Of a stretch of 64,000 bases of DNA, positions 44,801-53,861 are shown piece after piece. Below the pieces are notes generated by a model. It did no database searches. It was not told the DNA's origin and was given only the letters and a program-made list of their open reading frames with translations. The DNA lies in the NCBI GenBank assembly GCA_045565695.1, contig JBJLEZ010000010.1, positions 62,001 through 126,000 of the forward strand, in the 5' to 3' direction. The number at the start of each line of letters is the position of its first letter. Positions within the stretch are counted from its first letter, which is position 1. The position numbers and the translations under genes were made by a program. This DNA comes from GCA-2690565 sp002457235 (GTDB lineage: Bacteria > Verrucomicrobiota > Verrucomicrobiia > Opitutales > Coraliomargaritaceae).

Positions 44801-45799
44801 GATGTTGCAACTGAAGGCGGGGGTTCTAATACAGCTGCCAATGCAAATTCATTCGATTACACGTATGGAAGGGTATATAACATTTCTGACTCAGATTTAG
44901 GCACAGATTCTGGGATTCAACTTTCCACTTTTGGCGGAAATAGTAAGAGGTATGTCGACTTATCTGTAACTAACAATTCTTCTGGCGATTTATTGCTTTC
45001 GGGAATTCACTTCGATATTGGTCATCTATTCTTCCAAGCTGATCAAAATTCAGATGTGGAAGGCGCTGTATTAAGTGATGAAGGTGCTACGATTAAGGTC
45101 ATTCACTTACAAATGGCTGAAGGCACTTCTCCCAGTAACTTGCAAGACTCATTTAATCAAAGGACTATTGCTTCGTTCAATTTGCCTGATGGAAGTCTGA
45201 CCATGTTCTCAAAATCAATGGGTTTTGGTGGCTTAGCAGATACCACGCTTGCAGCGGGAGAAACAGCAGCCTTTAGAATTGAACTCGAGAATGCTGCTGG
45301 AGGCTCCAACAATCCTTATAACGTAGGAGCTACTATTGACAACATTGCAATTACCGGTACTCCTGCAGGGGATATCTATACATTGAATGTAACCGATGGT
45401 TCTGTTGCTGGAGGGAATGTTGATCTAAATGGCTCTAGCATGTATGTCAGCGGACAAGTTGTTAATTTGACGGCTACACCATCAGAGGGTTATACTTTTA
45501 CTGGTTGGACGGGTGATTATGAATCAACGGATGCAACTATCACGGTTACAATGAGTAGTGATCTAAATGTGTCGCCGCAGTTTGCCTTAGCTACTCTTCC
45601 AGCACTAGCAATAGCATCGGATGCAGGTTCTATAACCATCTCTTGGGAAGGGAGTGCCTCATTAGGCTTGATTAGTTCAGAAACCTTAAGTGGTTCATTT
45701 GAAGCCGTTTCTGGTAGCGTTGAAACGAACGGAAACAGCCATTCCTATACCGAATCCATACAAGGAACACAGAAGTTCTTCCGCTTAGGTACTGAGTAA
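41819..45799 (+). CDS. Large secreted modular protein: GGxQII domain, four InlB-B-like repeats, three 'VGWN' modules
   Basis: 1326 residues with a signal peptide (KLFILIPLILIFGSFLTAQ). Order: residues 25-275, a domain like the 205-residue protein at 34.4 kb; four copies of a divergent InlB B-repeat-like unit (GYEFVGWTG ... ANF) near 290-355, 580-650, 885-950 and 1190-1260; between them three copies of a ~220-residue module (AVGWNTIDN ... LGTAV ... VAGIHFDAKL ... ESAAFRISL ... DNLGISI); and a C-terminal module ending QKFFRLGTE. Modules 1 and 2 are the most alike. The module recurs alone at 61.9 kb. No enzymatic site is visible. A surface adhesin or polysaccharide-holding role is possible. A good terminator follows. 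Confidence 0.85.
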   Translation: MKKLFILIPLILIFGSFLTAQTTVGDALSVNFINPNTSDTAWKINKMTIGPNASESFGLANYDGNSTSTFLSASAWNNLDIKNGTGAQGEDASVYHNLPVLNDSNGNSLTVSGSFSGRLQNGSNWASPVDNTDFKDTVYFSTYTVWNMVNMVPMVHLRDLNSYAGTYDLIVYTHSTSTSPQSVAGIISVELDEVRDNIDHNVDGTIGDVDTNEDGEIQISEYGVVSIESASLDYSSGPVQPVVFTGLSANNINISAYNVGNNSDSMFMVGGFQIIPTSAPTASVDPVLTITSSEGGSTDLEGSNSYTSGSSVTVNATPDTGYEFVGWTGSVSSSENPLTITIDSTTNLEANFEALLTVDESALIAVGWNTIDNADGYTSSDVNPADDSTPDSQIANFAGILGTAVTTVSNNGGGKVVFPSADNNGDTSYGSKSFLESVSSTSGVRLDTYSAANSQLDIKMTNNSGLDVTVAGIHFDAKLNFGVEGAEMSIAHLSSASDLLDTNPDGSTLNSRNFSNKIIPGGSTGWSNYDISPGLMTDLVLADGESAAFRISLNQVNSVNSGVYFDNLGISILPIDGQSLLTVQSSVGGTVDNLGSAFKTTGESVAITATPDAGYEFTGWTGSESSDNPLTVTLDSALSLVANFEALLTVDESAVIAVGWSTIDNALSSENEETAGGGSNTANSVNPANDSTPDSQIANFIGALGTSVSADSSNGGGRVVYTAADNLSDTSFGSKSFLEAVSSASGLKLDTFNAPNSQLDIKLTNNSGSDVTVAGIHFDAKLSFGTEGSQINVSHFSSASDLLDTNPSGSVFNSRSLSSTNIAGDSTAWVNYDISAGSITDLVLEDGESAAFRISVDKINEVNSGVLLDNIGISILPLQGQSLLRVSSSSGGTVDNLGSSFKTTGESVTLTATADAGYEFISWTGSTSLDNPLTVTVDEASTIIANFQPLFDDNAVVIVGWNSFPINSSSNVSSEAPDTVANGFSGNLGTSVYGDVATEGGGSNTAANANSFDYTYGRVYNISDSDLGTDSGIQLSTFGGNSKRYVDLSVTNNSSGDLLLSGIHFDIGHLFFQADQNSDVEGAVLSDEGATIKVIHLQMAEGTSPSNLQDSFNQRTIASFNLPDGSLTMFSKSMGFGGLADTTLAAGETAAFRIELENAAGGSNNPYNVGATIDNIAITGTPAGDIYTLNVTDGSVAGGNVDLNGSSMYVSGQVVNLTATPSEGYTFTGWTGDYESTDATITVTMSSDLNVSPQFALATLPALAIASDAGSITISWEGSASLGLISSETLSGSFEAVSGSVETNGNSHSYTESIQGTQKFFRLGTE

Positions 45800-45824
45800 A
45801 TATAAGATAAATCTTAATCTTTCC

Positions 45825-45855
45825 AAAAGTGCTCAGTAATATGAGCACTTTTTTT
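45825..45855 (+). terminator. Rho-independent terminator after the 1326-residue gene
   Basis: AAAAGTGCTCA (45825-45835) pairs perfectly with TGAGCACTTTT (45842-45852) over 11 bases with a six-base loop, followed by more T residues to 45855. It lies 25 bases after the stop. The A run on its left side could let it work on the minus strand too. The rest of the gap to 46082 shows nothing else. Confidence 0.85.
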
Positions 45856-46081
45856 GTACTTAATTAAAATATACGTGCCTAAAGCTTAAAACAATCATGC
45901 TCATTATCATTAAGATTGAGCAAGTCATATTTTGAAATAGTAAGACAGATTTAAAACTTGCTACTAATTTATTAACGTTCAGCTATGAAGCAATTATTGT
46001 TACGTTTAGTATAATTGAGAATATGTAAGTAGGCAAAAGATTTGTTAATTTCCCCAGTAACTTAAATTAATTCTGACTTCA

Positions 46082-49000
46082 TTAATAATCTATCGTAAAG
46101 CGTACGGAATAGGATCTGGAGTCGGTATAATAAGCATTCATTCCCCTAGCTAAAAGGTCTATGTGGTTGAGAACATTATCAATATGAAAATGAACATTAG
46201 CGATCGGTGCATTTCTGCCTTTGCTTATTTTGCCACGCCAACCAAAAAATAATGAGGTGTTAAAATGATCGGATAGCCAAAGCTCATGACTTTTAGGCTG
46301 TCGTGTCTTCGCACCGGCTGTGTACACATATTCTTCATTATTCAATAATCCATCATTGTTACTATCAAATTCTGCTTTCGGAGCAGGCCCAAGATCTTTT
46401 ATTCGACTCGTAGCTTGTGTCATAGCATCAAATAGTGAAGTTCCATTGTCCATTAAGCTTTGTTGTAAAGTACTTCTTGCTTCTGTAAGGCTAGTTGAAT
46501 AATAAATTTGTTCGCTTTCTAAATCGATAAAATTGAACAAGGTATTTCCAGAAACAGGGTCTTGCTCAGCTAAGGCATCAAGATCATATTCAGTTATTGA
46601 TGTGACATCTGCGAGTCCGTCACCTAGGTATCCTGTGTCATCGTCTTTGACTTTATTTTGCCATAGTTCGTCACCTTGGTGACCAATATCTTCATAGTAA
46701 TTACCAGCATAGGACTCTGAGTAATACCTGAGCCCTGAACCTACATACCAGCCTTTGAGTTTTCCTTTTTGGAAATTCTTCCTGAAATTAATAACGCCTT
46801 TATGGTGGGATGTACCTGGATTCGTGTGCCCGTCTTTAATTCCTATATTTGTGCCTTCACTGACAACTGGAGAATTATCGACTTCTGTGTCCAGATAAGC
46901 ATACCCAAGAAATAGGGTGGTCGAAGGTATTGGGTTATAGTACAAATCCAACTCGACACCTTTACTGATGACAACTGTGTCAGCTATATGTTTGCCGAAG
47001 CGTGTAAAACGTGATCTAAGCTGCGGATCATTTGGATCAGTGAAATCAATATATGATTCAAAAAGCTCTGGAGCATTTATTTTAGCCCATGCACGTAAAA
47101 CAGGATTTTCAAATTGGGTGGAATCATTTTTCTTTTCGACGTAGAAGCCCATGATTTGTCCATTTACAGAACCTTCAAATAAATCAAATTTTAATCCGAG
47201 CTCTGAGCCTTTGCCTGTTTGTGGAGGGATCTCTTTACCATCCGCTTGTAAGTCATTACTGGTAGGAGTTTGAATAGATGCGGAGTGATTCGCAAAAATG
47301 CCGACATTTGAATTTGCCCAATAAATAGCTCCTAACGATGGGCTTACTTTATGATAAGTTTTTTGTTTAGTACTGTTAGCATCGAGATTTTCAGAATTCA
47401 GAAGGTTGATGTGTGTGGATTGAACATCCATGGCATCATATCGAGCGCCAATTAATGTACTGAGCTTGTTATTCATGTATTTTCCTTGGAGTGCGAACCA
47501 AAGAGCATTTAATTCGGTTTCCCCAAATCGTTGGCTTCTAGGATAGAAAGAACCAATGGCATTTGGTCTATAGCCTTCCGGAAAAACAGGGTAGTTAGGA
47601 TCATAATTATTTTCATCAATAAATACGATGGCTCCGTTTATCTCTTGATAAGGGTTAACTCCATTGACAGATGAAACTGAATCAAATGGGTTACTTCCTG
47701 TGTATGGAATGTTAAAGCTGTCCGTAGTTCTGTTAGCCCAATTCGTATCACTAGTATTAAACAGTTGATTGGATCGATTGTTTTTTCGGATTTTATCGTA
47801 GTCGTATCCAAGAAGTAGTCTTTGTTTTGTTTTAAAGAGTTCTATATCCGTGAAAAGGGTCGTCCTGATTGCCGTGCTTTCATTGTCATCAATTGAGTTA
47901 ACCCAGTAAGATTGTACGAAAAGCTTATCTTTATCCTCGCCATTAATGCCACCTACTTCAGCTGCTTGGTCAGAGGCAATGTGTCTCCACGTTGCTGTTG
48001 ATGCACGTAAATTATTGCCACCTTCGGGTCGAAGCTGATCTCTTTCGGCTTTTTCATGCATGATAGATATTTTGCCTTCAAGATTATCAGAAAAGCGATG
48101 AGTGATATCACCAATAATAAAATCTCCTTGTTCTTTTGATAATGTAGCTCCTGCAGCGTTACCAGAATTCTCAGGTCCAATTTCACTATAAAAGTCCTGA
48201 AAATCTTCTTCGGAATCAATGTTTATATAAGGATAGAGTCTCCAATTAGAAGTTCCATCTGTCGGTGAGTAATACCCACCAGTTGTTCCGTTATCATTAA
48301 TTATAGTGTGGTCATTATAATTAATGATATAGTTCAATAAATCATCACTTATATAGTCTAACACATCTGATGTAGCCGGGAAATCTTCGGGGATACCAGT
48401 GACTCCATATTGTCCTGTATTATCTTTATAGGTACCAGATGCAAAATGACGATTACTGTTTATTCTTTCCAAATGTAATCGATATTGAGTTTGACTACTG
48501 GGTCTATAAGAGAGTTCTAAAGTGGCTCCCTTGTATTCGTTGTAACGGTGAAGCTGTAAATAATCTCTTTTCGTAGAGGTTGCCATAAATCGGGTGGCAA
48601 ACTGATTATTATGTACCGTGTTAATATCATAAGAATATTCTTCTCTTCCTTTATTGCCAAACAGTACACCGAACCGTTCAGAATTTTTATTAAATCTTGG
48701 TTTTTTCGCGTTTAAATTAACTTTTCCTCCTGGGGCTGATTGGCCAAAAATTAAACTGTTAGATCCTCGGATAACATCCGTGCGCTCTACATTGTAAAAA
48801 TTTAAAGGAGTCTGACGTGGCATAAATTCAAAAAGCTGAAATGTGGTTTGGAAACCCCTAAAGCGAAGTGCATTGTCACTAGTGGGGTCTTCTTCTTTAA
48901 CCGCAGAAGCAATGGCTTGGTCAATGTCGCCGATACTACCAATGTTTAAATCTTCAATAAGTTCTTTATTGATAACAGTAATGGTAGCAGGAGTTTCTTT

Positions 49001-49288
49001 AATAAGGGCATTCGTACGTGTAGCAGAAAGCGTATGAGCAGAGTAATAGCTCCTGTCTTTATCAGTTGTTACTTCAAACTCGGGAAGGTCGTAATAAATG
49101 ACTTCATTTGATGAGCTATTATCATCAGTTCCATATGACTGTATTTCGGATGAAGGAGATTCGTTAAGTTCTTCATTTTCTTCCACATCTTGATTTTGTA
49201 CAACTAGTACATTCTGAGCTAAGAGAAGATTAGTCGTAAGGATGGAAATTAAAGGAAGGAGTATATATTTTTTAAAGAGATTATTCAT
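46082..49288 (-). CDS. TonB-dependent outer-membrane receptor
   Basis: 1068 residues with a signal peptide (YILLPLISILTTNLLLAQ). The TonB-box region may be the acidic stretch before YYDLPEFEVTTDKDRSYYSA. The plug domain spans about 80-215: ATITVINKELIEDL, ALRFRGFQTTFQLFEFMPRQ, VERTDVIRGSNSLIFGQSAPGGKVNL. The remainder is the beta-barrel, ending SRSYSVRFTIDY with an aromatic last residue. It takes up siderophores or oligosaccharides using the proton gradient through TonB. No SusD gene is adjacent, as usual outside the Bacteroidota. In this position, between a large secreted protein and the catabolic operon, an oligogalactan cargo is likely but not shown. Confidence 0.93.
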   Translation of the reverse strand: MNNLFKKYILLPLISILTTNLLLAQNVLVVQNQDVEENEELNESPSSEIQSYGTDDNSSSNEVIYYDLPEFEVTTDKDRSYYSAHTLSATRTNALIKETPATITVINKELIEDLNIGSIGDIDQAIASAVKEEDPTSDNALRFRGFQTTFQLFEFMPRQTPLNFYNVERTDVIRGSNSLIFGQSAPGGKVNLNAKKPRFNKNSERFGVLFGNKGREEYSYDINTVHNNQFATRFMATSTKRDYLQLHRYNEYKGATLELSYRPSSQTQYRLHLERINSNRHFASGTYKDNTGQYGVTGIPEDFPATSDVLDYISDDLLNYIINYNDHTIINDNGTTGGYYSPTDGTSNWRLYPYINIDSEEDFQDFYSEIGPENSGNAAGATLSKEQGDFIIGDITHRFSDNLEGKISIMHEKAERDQLRPEGGNNLRASTATWRHIASDQAAEVGGINGEDKDKLFVQSYWVNSIDDNESTAIRTTLFTDIELFKTKQRLLLGYDYDKIRKNNRSNQLFNTSDTNWANRTTDSFNIPYTGSNPFDSVSSVNGVNPYQEINGAIVFIDENNYDPNYPVFPEGYRPNAIGSFYPRSQRFGETELNALWFALQGKYMNNKLSTLIGARYDAMDVQSTHINLLNSENLDANSTKQKTYHKVSPSLGAIYWANSNVGIFANHSASIQTPTSNDLQADGKEIPPQTGKGSELGLKFDLFEGSVNGQIMGFYVEKKNDSTQFENPVLRAWAKINAPELFESYIDFTDPNDPQLRSRFTRFGKHIADTVVISKGVELDLYYNPIPSTTLFLGYAYLDTEVDNSPVVSEGTNIGIKDGHTNPGTSHHKGVINFRKNFQKGKLKGWYVGSGLRYYSESYAGNYYEDIGHQGDELWQNKVKDDDTGYLGDGLADVTSITEYDLDALAEQDPVSGNTLFNFIDLESEQIYYSTSLTEARSTLQQSLMDNGTSLFDAMTQATSRIKDLGPAPKAEFDSNNDGLLNNEEYVYTAGAKTRQPKSHELWLSDHFNTSLFFGWRGKISKGRNAPIANVHFHIDNVLNHIDLLARGMNAYYTDSRSYSVRFTIDY

Positions 49289-49474
49289 TATGAAATGATG
49301 AAGTTTTAAAATAAGCAGATTATGGTATCATAATATAGAAAAAAATACCCATTTTAGAAGTTCCTTTAAGTTATTGATTAGGTATAATGTGTTTGCAGTG
49401 ATGTTCTTTATTTTACTGATTGAATAAACAATTTAAATTATTGTGAATAATAAAAGAGTTTTACTCATCTTTAT

Positions 49475-52279
49475 ATGTCTACTTTGTTTAAATATCTTCT
49501 ACTAATTGTTTCAAGCATTCCTGCATTTATTTTGTCCGCAGATGACTTCACCATTTCTGAGAATGGTTCTATTCGTTGGGACGACACTTTATTAGAAAAT
49601 AAGCCAGATGGAAATTGGATGTACCTCGTTAGCAAGAAGAATGTTCTCATTGAATCAACGAAATTTTCTGTTCAGACGCCTTTGGGTCAAAGTCGTAGCA
49701 ATTTACTTCCTTGGAGAATCAGACAATACAAAGATGAAAAGGGTTTGACCTATAAAGAGCCAATTAAAATTGGTGACGCTAAAGGCTTTTTGAAAATTGA
49801 ACATAAGCCTCTAGAAAATCGAAAAATAGATTGCTCAATCGATTTTAAAGCAGAGGGTTATAACACAAATTTGCAGACGCTTAATTTACCTATCCATGTC
49901 TTTGCTGGAAAAAAGTTTTATGTAAATGGTGTACCATATACTTATTCAGAAGGCACGGGAAAATCACGACACCATATAAACCTCCTCAAGCGGACTCGCT
50001 TAGAAGAGTTTATCGCAAGTGACGAAAAGTATGGTGCCTTCAAAATTATTCCAAAATCAGAATTGGAAATTGAGATTGTTGAAAAACTTGATTGGAAAGG
50101 GCATAGGTCGATCTGGCTCAACCTTTACCCAGTCAATGGGGAGCGTATTGAGTACAGATTTGTCCTTCCCCCAGAATTAAATGAAGACACCCAATTAAGT
50201 TATAAGGCCAATGCGATAGAGAATGGTAGTTTTGAGAATGGTCGCGAAGGCTGGGGAATCATTTTCAAAAAAAGAGATGTTACTTCCGATTGGTCATTGA
50301 CTAAAGAGGCATCGAGTGAAGGGAGTACTTCATTAAAAGTTTCTGTAATTGAACAAAAGCATGTTTTTGAGCCGCTCGTGAAATCAGCTATCGTTGCCTC
50401 GGACTATTTTCAGTCAACTGCCTTGAAATCGGTCCGTTTTTCGGTCGATTTGAAAGCGGACAAAATAGGTCAAAAAGCAAAGCTACAAATTCGTTATGTT
50501 CCGACAGCCTTAGTCCCAAATGACGGAAGCAACTTGTTGGAAAAAGAAGTGGTATTAAGCAAAAAATGGGAACGATACGGATTTAATGTGGACCTTCCTT
50601 TGGCAGAAAATAATGCTTACGCTGTAGCGATAGAGTTTCCAGAGATTAAGGCGGGGGACTCGGTGTTTGTTGACGCTCTTCGCATTGGTTCTCCAGAAGA
50701 TATAAATTATTCGGCTTATTCGGAATTAGAATCAGGATTGGATACAATTCGCTATCGTCGAATATATGAACTTAATGAGCCCTTTGACTTGATATCGTAC
50801 TTGAAGAATAACGGGAAGAAGCGAGTGAATTATAAACTTCTTTTAAAGATTCGAGACACTGAAGGTCAACTGGTCTACGAAGCGGAGAAGCCTTATAAAG
50901 CTTTAAGAAAGGGAGGCCATTACGAACATCAATGGGAGACTCCTGGTTTTAAAAAACAAGGAATGTACCGTGCTGAATTGTTAACTCTGAATAAAGATTC
51001 CGATGTCATAAATCGAAACCATATTTCTCTGGCTGTTCTCAGGAAAAGGGAATTGAATGTTGTCGATCCGTCCAATAAATTTGGTGTTAATATTACGGAT
51101 CTTAGGGAGTTTTGGGCACTTGAAAGAATCGGAATTGGTTGGTCTCGATTTACCTTCAATTGTAGCTTGTCTGATTTAATGCCCAGCAAAGGTGTTTGGA
51201 ACCATCAGCATGAAAAGCGTCTATCTGCCTTATTGGATTATCAAAAAGAATTTGGAGTCACGCCGCTTGCGGTTCTCGGACCAGGAATCCCCAAATGGGC
51301 ATCGAGTGGGCCCCCAGGCTCTTCGTCCTCTAGAGTTTATGCTCCAAAAACATCTCTCAATCATTATTTTGATGACTACCTTACTCGCTTGCTCGATTTT
51401 ACTGACGGTCGATTGTATGCAATCGAAACATGGAACGAACCCGATATACCGCTTTTCTACAGAGGTTCTGTTCAAGAAATGGCGGATTTTTCTGAACTTT
51501 GTTACGGTATCATTAAACGAGAAAAACCAGATATAGAAGTCGTGGGGCTGGGATTAGCTACTCCAGCTGAAACTAAAAATACTTTTTTAGATAAATTATT
51601 AAATCAGGTCAGTTTGGATAATTTTGATGCGATATCCTATCACCCATATACTGAAGGTAGGCGTCATCCAGCTAGAGGGCATTTTCGAGATGTTGTTCAA
51701 GGCTTCTACTCAAAAGTGGAAAGCTTTGGCCCAGTGCCTCCCTTATGGGCAACAGAATTCGGATGGTTTGGTTTAGCACATGACGCCAAAAAATTCGTTC
51801 CCTACAAAAATCCATTTGTTGCTAGAGAAATTTTGGATGAGAAAGAAAGTGCTGAAGCGTATATTCAGTCTATTTGTACAGCTTTTGCTAATGGCGTAGA
51901 GAAGACGTTTTATTTCACCCTTTTAGAAGGTAATATATTGGATCGTTGGCTTCATGGATGGGTTGGGCCTGGAGGGCGTTCAGTCGAGCTTGGTTTCATT
52001 GCTGCAGCTACTGCCTGTGATCTCATTGCTGATATGCAGTGTTTAGGCCAAGAGTTTATTGAGGGCGGGATATGTCAGACGAAATTCTCCAACTATTCTA
52101 AAAATATTGTCGTACTTTGGAGCGAAAGAAAAGTAAAGACCTTGAATCTTCCACTGACCGAAAATTTAACCGTTTATGATCTCTATGGAAACAGTATGCC
52201 CTTGAATTTCAATAATGGCGGTACTTTTGTTGAGATAAAAGTGTCCTCACAACCCATTTATTTAGTTTATGAAAAATAA
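49475..52279 (+). CDS. Secreted clan-A glycoside hydrolase (GH39-like) with CBM-like domain
   Basis: 934 residues with a signal peptide (YLLLIVSSIPAFILSA). Residues 20-245 are of unknown beta type; about 247-410 form a CBM4/9-like sandwich starting AIENGSFENGREGWG; an Ig-like segment follows (NEPFDLISYLKNNGKKRVN). The TIM barrel starts near residue 530 (FGVNITDLREFWAL). Its acid/base lies in AIETWNEPD (about residue 653) and nucleophile in WATEFGWFG (about 759), the clan GH-A arrangement and closest in look to GH39. It heads the eight-gene catabolic operon and overlaps the following sulfatase by 11 bases. It is a candidate for releasing an anhydro-sugar or galactose end residue; the family is not certain. 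Confidence 0.82.
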   Translation: MSTLFKYLLLIVSSIPAFILSADDFTISENGSIRWDDTLLENKPDGNWMYLVSKKNVLIESTKFSVQTPLGQSRSNLLPWRIRQYKDEKGLTYKEPIKIGDAKGFLKIEHKPLENRKIDCSIDFKAEGYNTNLQTLNLPIHVFAGKKFYVNGVPYTYSEGTGKSRHHINLLKRTRLEEFIASDEKYGAFKIIPKSELEIEIVEKLDWKGHRSIWLNLYPVNGERIEYRFVLPPELNEDTQLSYKANAIENGSFENGREGWGIIFKKRDVTSDWSLTKEASSEGSTSLKVSVIEQKHVFEPLVKSAIVASDYFQSTALKSVRFSVDLKADKIGQKAKLQIRYVPTALVPNDGSNLLEKEVVLSKKWERYGFNVDLPLAENNAYAVAIEFPEIKAGDSVFVDALRIGSPEDINYSAYSELESGLDTIRYRRIYELNEPFDLISYLKNNGKKRVNYKLLLKIRDTEGQLVYEAEKPYKALRKGGHYEHQWETPGFKKQGMYRAELLTLNKDSDVINRNHISLAVLRKRELNVVDPSNKFGVNITDLREFWALERIGIGWSRFTFNCSLSDLMPSKGVWNHQHEKRLSALLDYQKEFGVTPLAVLGPGIPKWASSGPPGSSSSRVYAPKTSLNHYFDDYLTRLLDFTDGRLYAIETWNEPDIPLFYRGSVQEMADFSELCYGIIKREKPDIEVVGLGLATPAETKNTFLDKLLNQVSLDNFDAISYHPYTEGRRHPARGHFRDVVQGFYSKVESFGPVPPLWATEFGWFGLAHDAKKFVPYKNPFVAREILDEKESAEAYIQSICTAFANGVEKTFYFTLLEGNILDRWLHGWVGPGGRSVELGFIAAATACDLIADMQCLGQEFIEGGICQTKFSNYSKNIVVLWSERKVKTLNLPLTENLTVYDLYGNSMPLNFNNGGTFVEIKVSSQPIYLVYEK

Positions 52280-53852
52280 ATCTCACATCTTAAATTACAG
52301 TCTACTTTTTTTGATTTCGATTGCTTCATTTATCAATCTCTATGCAATAAATGATGAAACAAAAGACCCTCCCAATGTTCTACTGATCATTTGCGATGAT
52401 TTAAACACGGATATTGAAGGCTGGGGAGGGCATCCACAAACACTGACACCCAATATAACTCGATTGATGCAAGAGGCAATCAGCTTTAAGCAGGCACACT
52501 GTACAATTCCTATTTGTGCTCCTTCGCGTTCAAGTTTCCTTACTGGGATTTATCCTCATAACTCAAACAATTTTGCGTTTGATCAGTGGATGAAAAATCC
52601 AGTACTCAGTCAGTCCAAATCACTTTCACGTTATTTTAAGGATAACGGCTATTTTACTTTAGGTACAGGAAAAATAATGCATCATTTAGTTCGCTCGCAG
52701 TGGGATGAGTTTTATCAAGAATCCGATTATGGTCCTTACGCTTTTGATGGCAAAGAAAACAAACCACACCCACTCGTCCCCAAGCCATTCCGAGATGATT
52801 TTGGACGGATTGATGGATCTTTTGGCCCTTTAATGAACCTTAAGGGAAAAACTTTCGAGGGTGTAGAATACAGCTGGCAGAGCGGTAATTGGGTCAGAAT
52901 GTACTCATTAGACTATGAAACGGATGAGAATCGAGATCCAACAGCTGATGAGCAAAATACTCAATGGGTTATCGAGCGATTGAATGATTTATCGCAAAAT
53001 AACAATGAAGAACCTTTTTTTATGGCCCTTGGATTAATGCGACCGCATACACCTTTAATCGTACCTCAGAAATATTTTGATCGTTTCCCTTTGGATTCAA
53101 TAGAGCTACCAGAAATGTTAGAGGGTGATGCGATCGATACCTTTTTGCTTGATTCTCGAGGAGGAAACGACAGAGGGAGGAAGATTTTTAACAGCCTTGT
53201 TGCTTCTTATGAAACTAAGGAGTTAGCCTTAAAACATTTCATTCAAGCCTATCTTGCCTGTGTGGCATCTGTGGATGATTTAGTCGGGCAGATTTTAGAT
53301 ACCTTAGAAAAAACGGAGCTTTCTGAAAACACAATCGTGGTCTTTACTAGTGACCATGGATGGGGTAATGGGCCTAAGGATTATGTTTATAAAAATGCCC
53401 TTTGGGAAGAGAGCACTCGTGTTCCTTTGATTATTAAGGTTCCTGAACTGACACAAGGTGGTATCGAATGTAATCATCCGGTCTCTTTAATTGATTTATA
53501 TCCGACACTTCTAGAACTGTGTAGTCTATCTGCTGATAATAGAATCAGCGAAACAGGATATCGTTTAGATGGTTTCAGTCTAGTGCCATTCATTCAAACA
53601 CCGAATACTTTAGAATGGACAGGGCCTAATTCAGCATTAACAGTCATTCATAAATGGAAAGAAAAAGATCCTTTAAATCAGAGTTATTCTCTTAGGTCAA
53701 AAGATTGGAGGTATATACGATACCACTCAGGCAAAGAAGAATTATATGATAAAACTGAAGACGTATTTGAATGGACAAATCTCGCCTACAAGACTGAATA
53801 CAAGGATCAAATAATTAAGTTTAGAAAGGAATTAGACGCACGTCTAAAATAA
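52269..53852 (+). CDS. Exported type I sulfatase (iduronate-2-sulfatase-like, CAPSR)
   Basis: Signal peptide (YSLLFLISIASFINLYA), then NVLLIICDDLNTDIEGWGGH and formylglycine motif C83-A-P-S-R with SSFLTGIYPHNSNN. GTGKIMHHLVRSQWDEF, MRPHTPLIVPQKYFDRFPLD, VFTSDHGWGNGPKDYVYK and DKTEDVFEWTNLA match the sulfatases at 24396 and 27010 closely, so the three are paralogues. The start codon lies inside the end of the clan-A glycosidase gene (11-base overlap), implying coupled translation. The aldehyde dehydrogenase gene follows after nine bases. Confidence 0.94.
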   Translation: MKNKSHILNYSLLFLISIASFINLYAINDETKDPPNVLLIICDDLNTDIEGWGGHPQTLTPNITRLMQEAISFKQAHCTIPICAPSRSSFLTGIYPHNSNNFAFDQWMKNPVLSQSKSLSRYFKDNGYFTLGTGKIMHHLVRSQWDEFYQESDYGPYAFDGKENKPHPLVPKPFRDDFGRIDGSFGPLMNLKGKTFEGVEYSWQSGNWVRMYSLDYETDENRDPTADEQNTQWVIERLNDLSQNNNEEPFFMALGLMRPHTPLIVPQKYFDRFPLDSIELPEMLEGDAIDTFLLDSRGGNDRGRKIFNSLVASYETKELALKHFIQAYLACVASVDDLVGQILDTLEKTELSENTIVVFTSDHGWGNGPKDYVYKNALWEESTRVPLIIKVPELTQGGIECNHPVSLIDLYPTLLELCSLSADNRISETGYRLDGFSLVPFIQTPNTLEWTGPNSALTVIHKWKEKDPLNQSYSLRSKDWRYIRYHSGKEELYDKTEDVFEWTNLAYKTEYKDQIIKFRKELDARLK

Positions 53853-53861
53853 CGAACTATT

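Noticed and set aside
46082..49288. SusC/SusD-type uptake pair
   Set aside because: The TonB receptor lacks the SusC-type N-terminal extension and no SusD-like lipoprotein gene is next to it.
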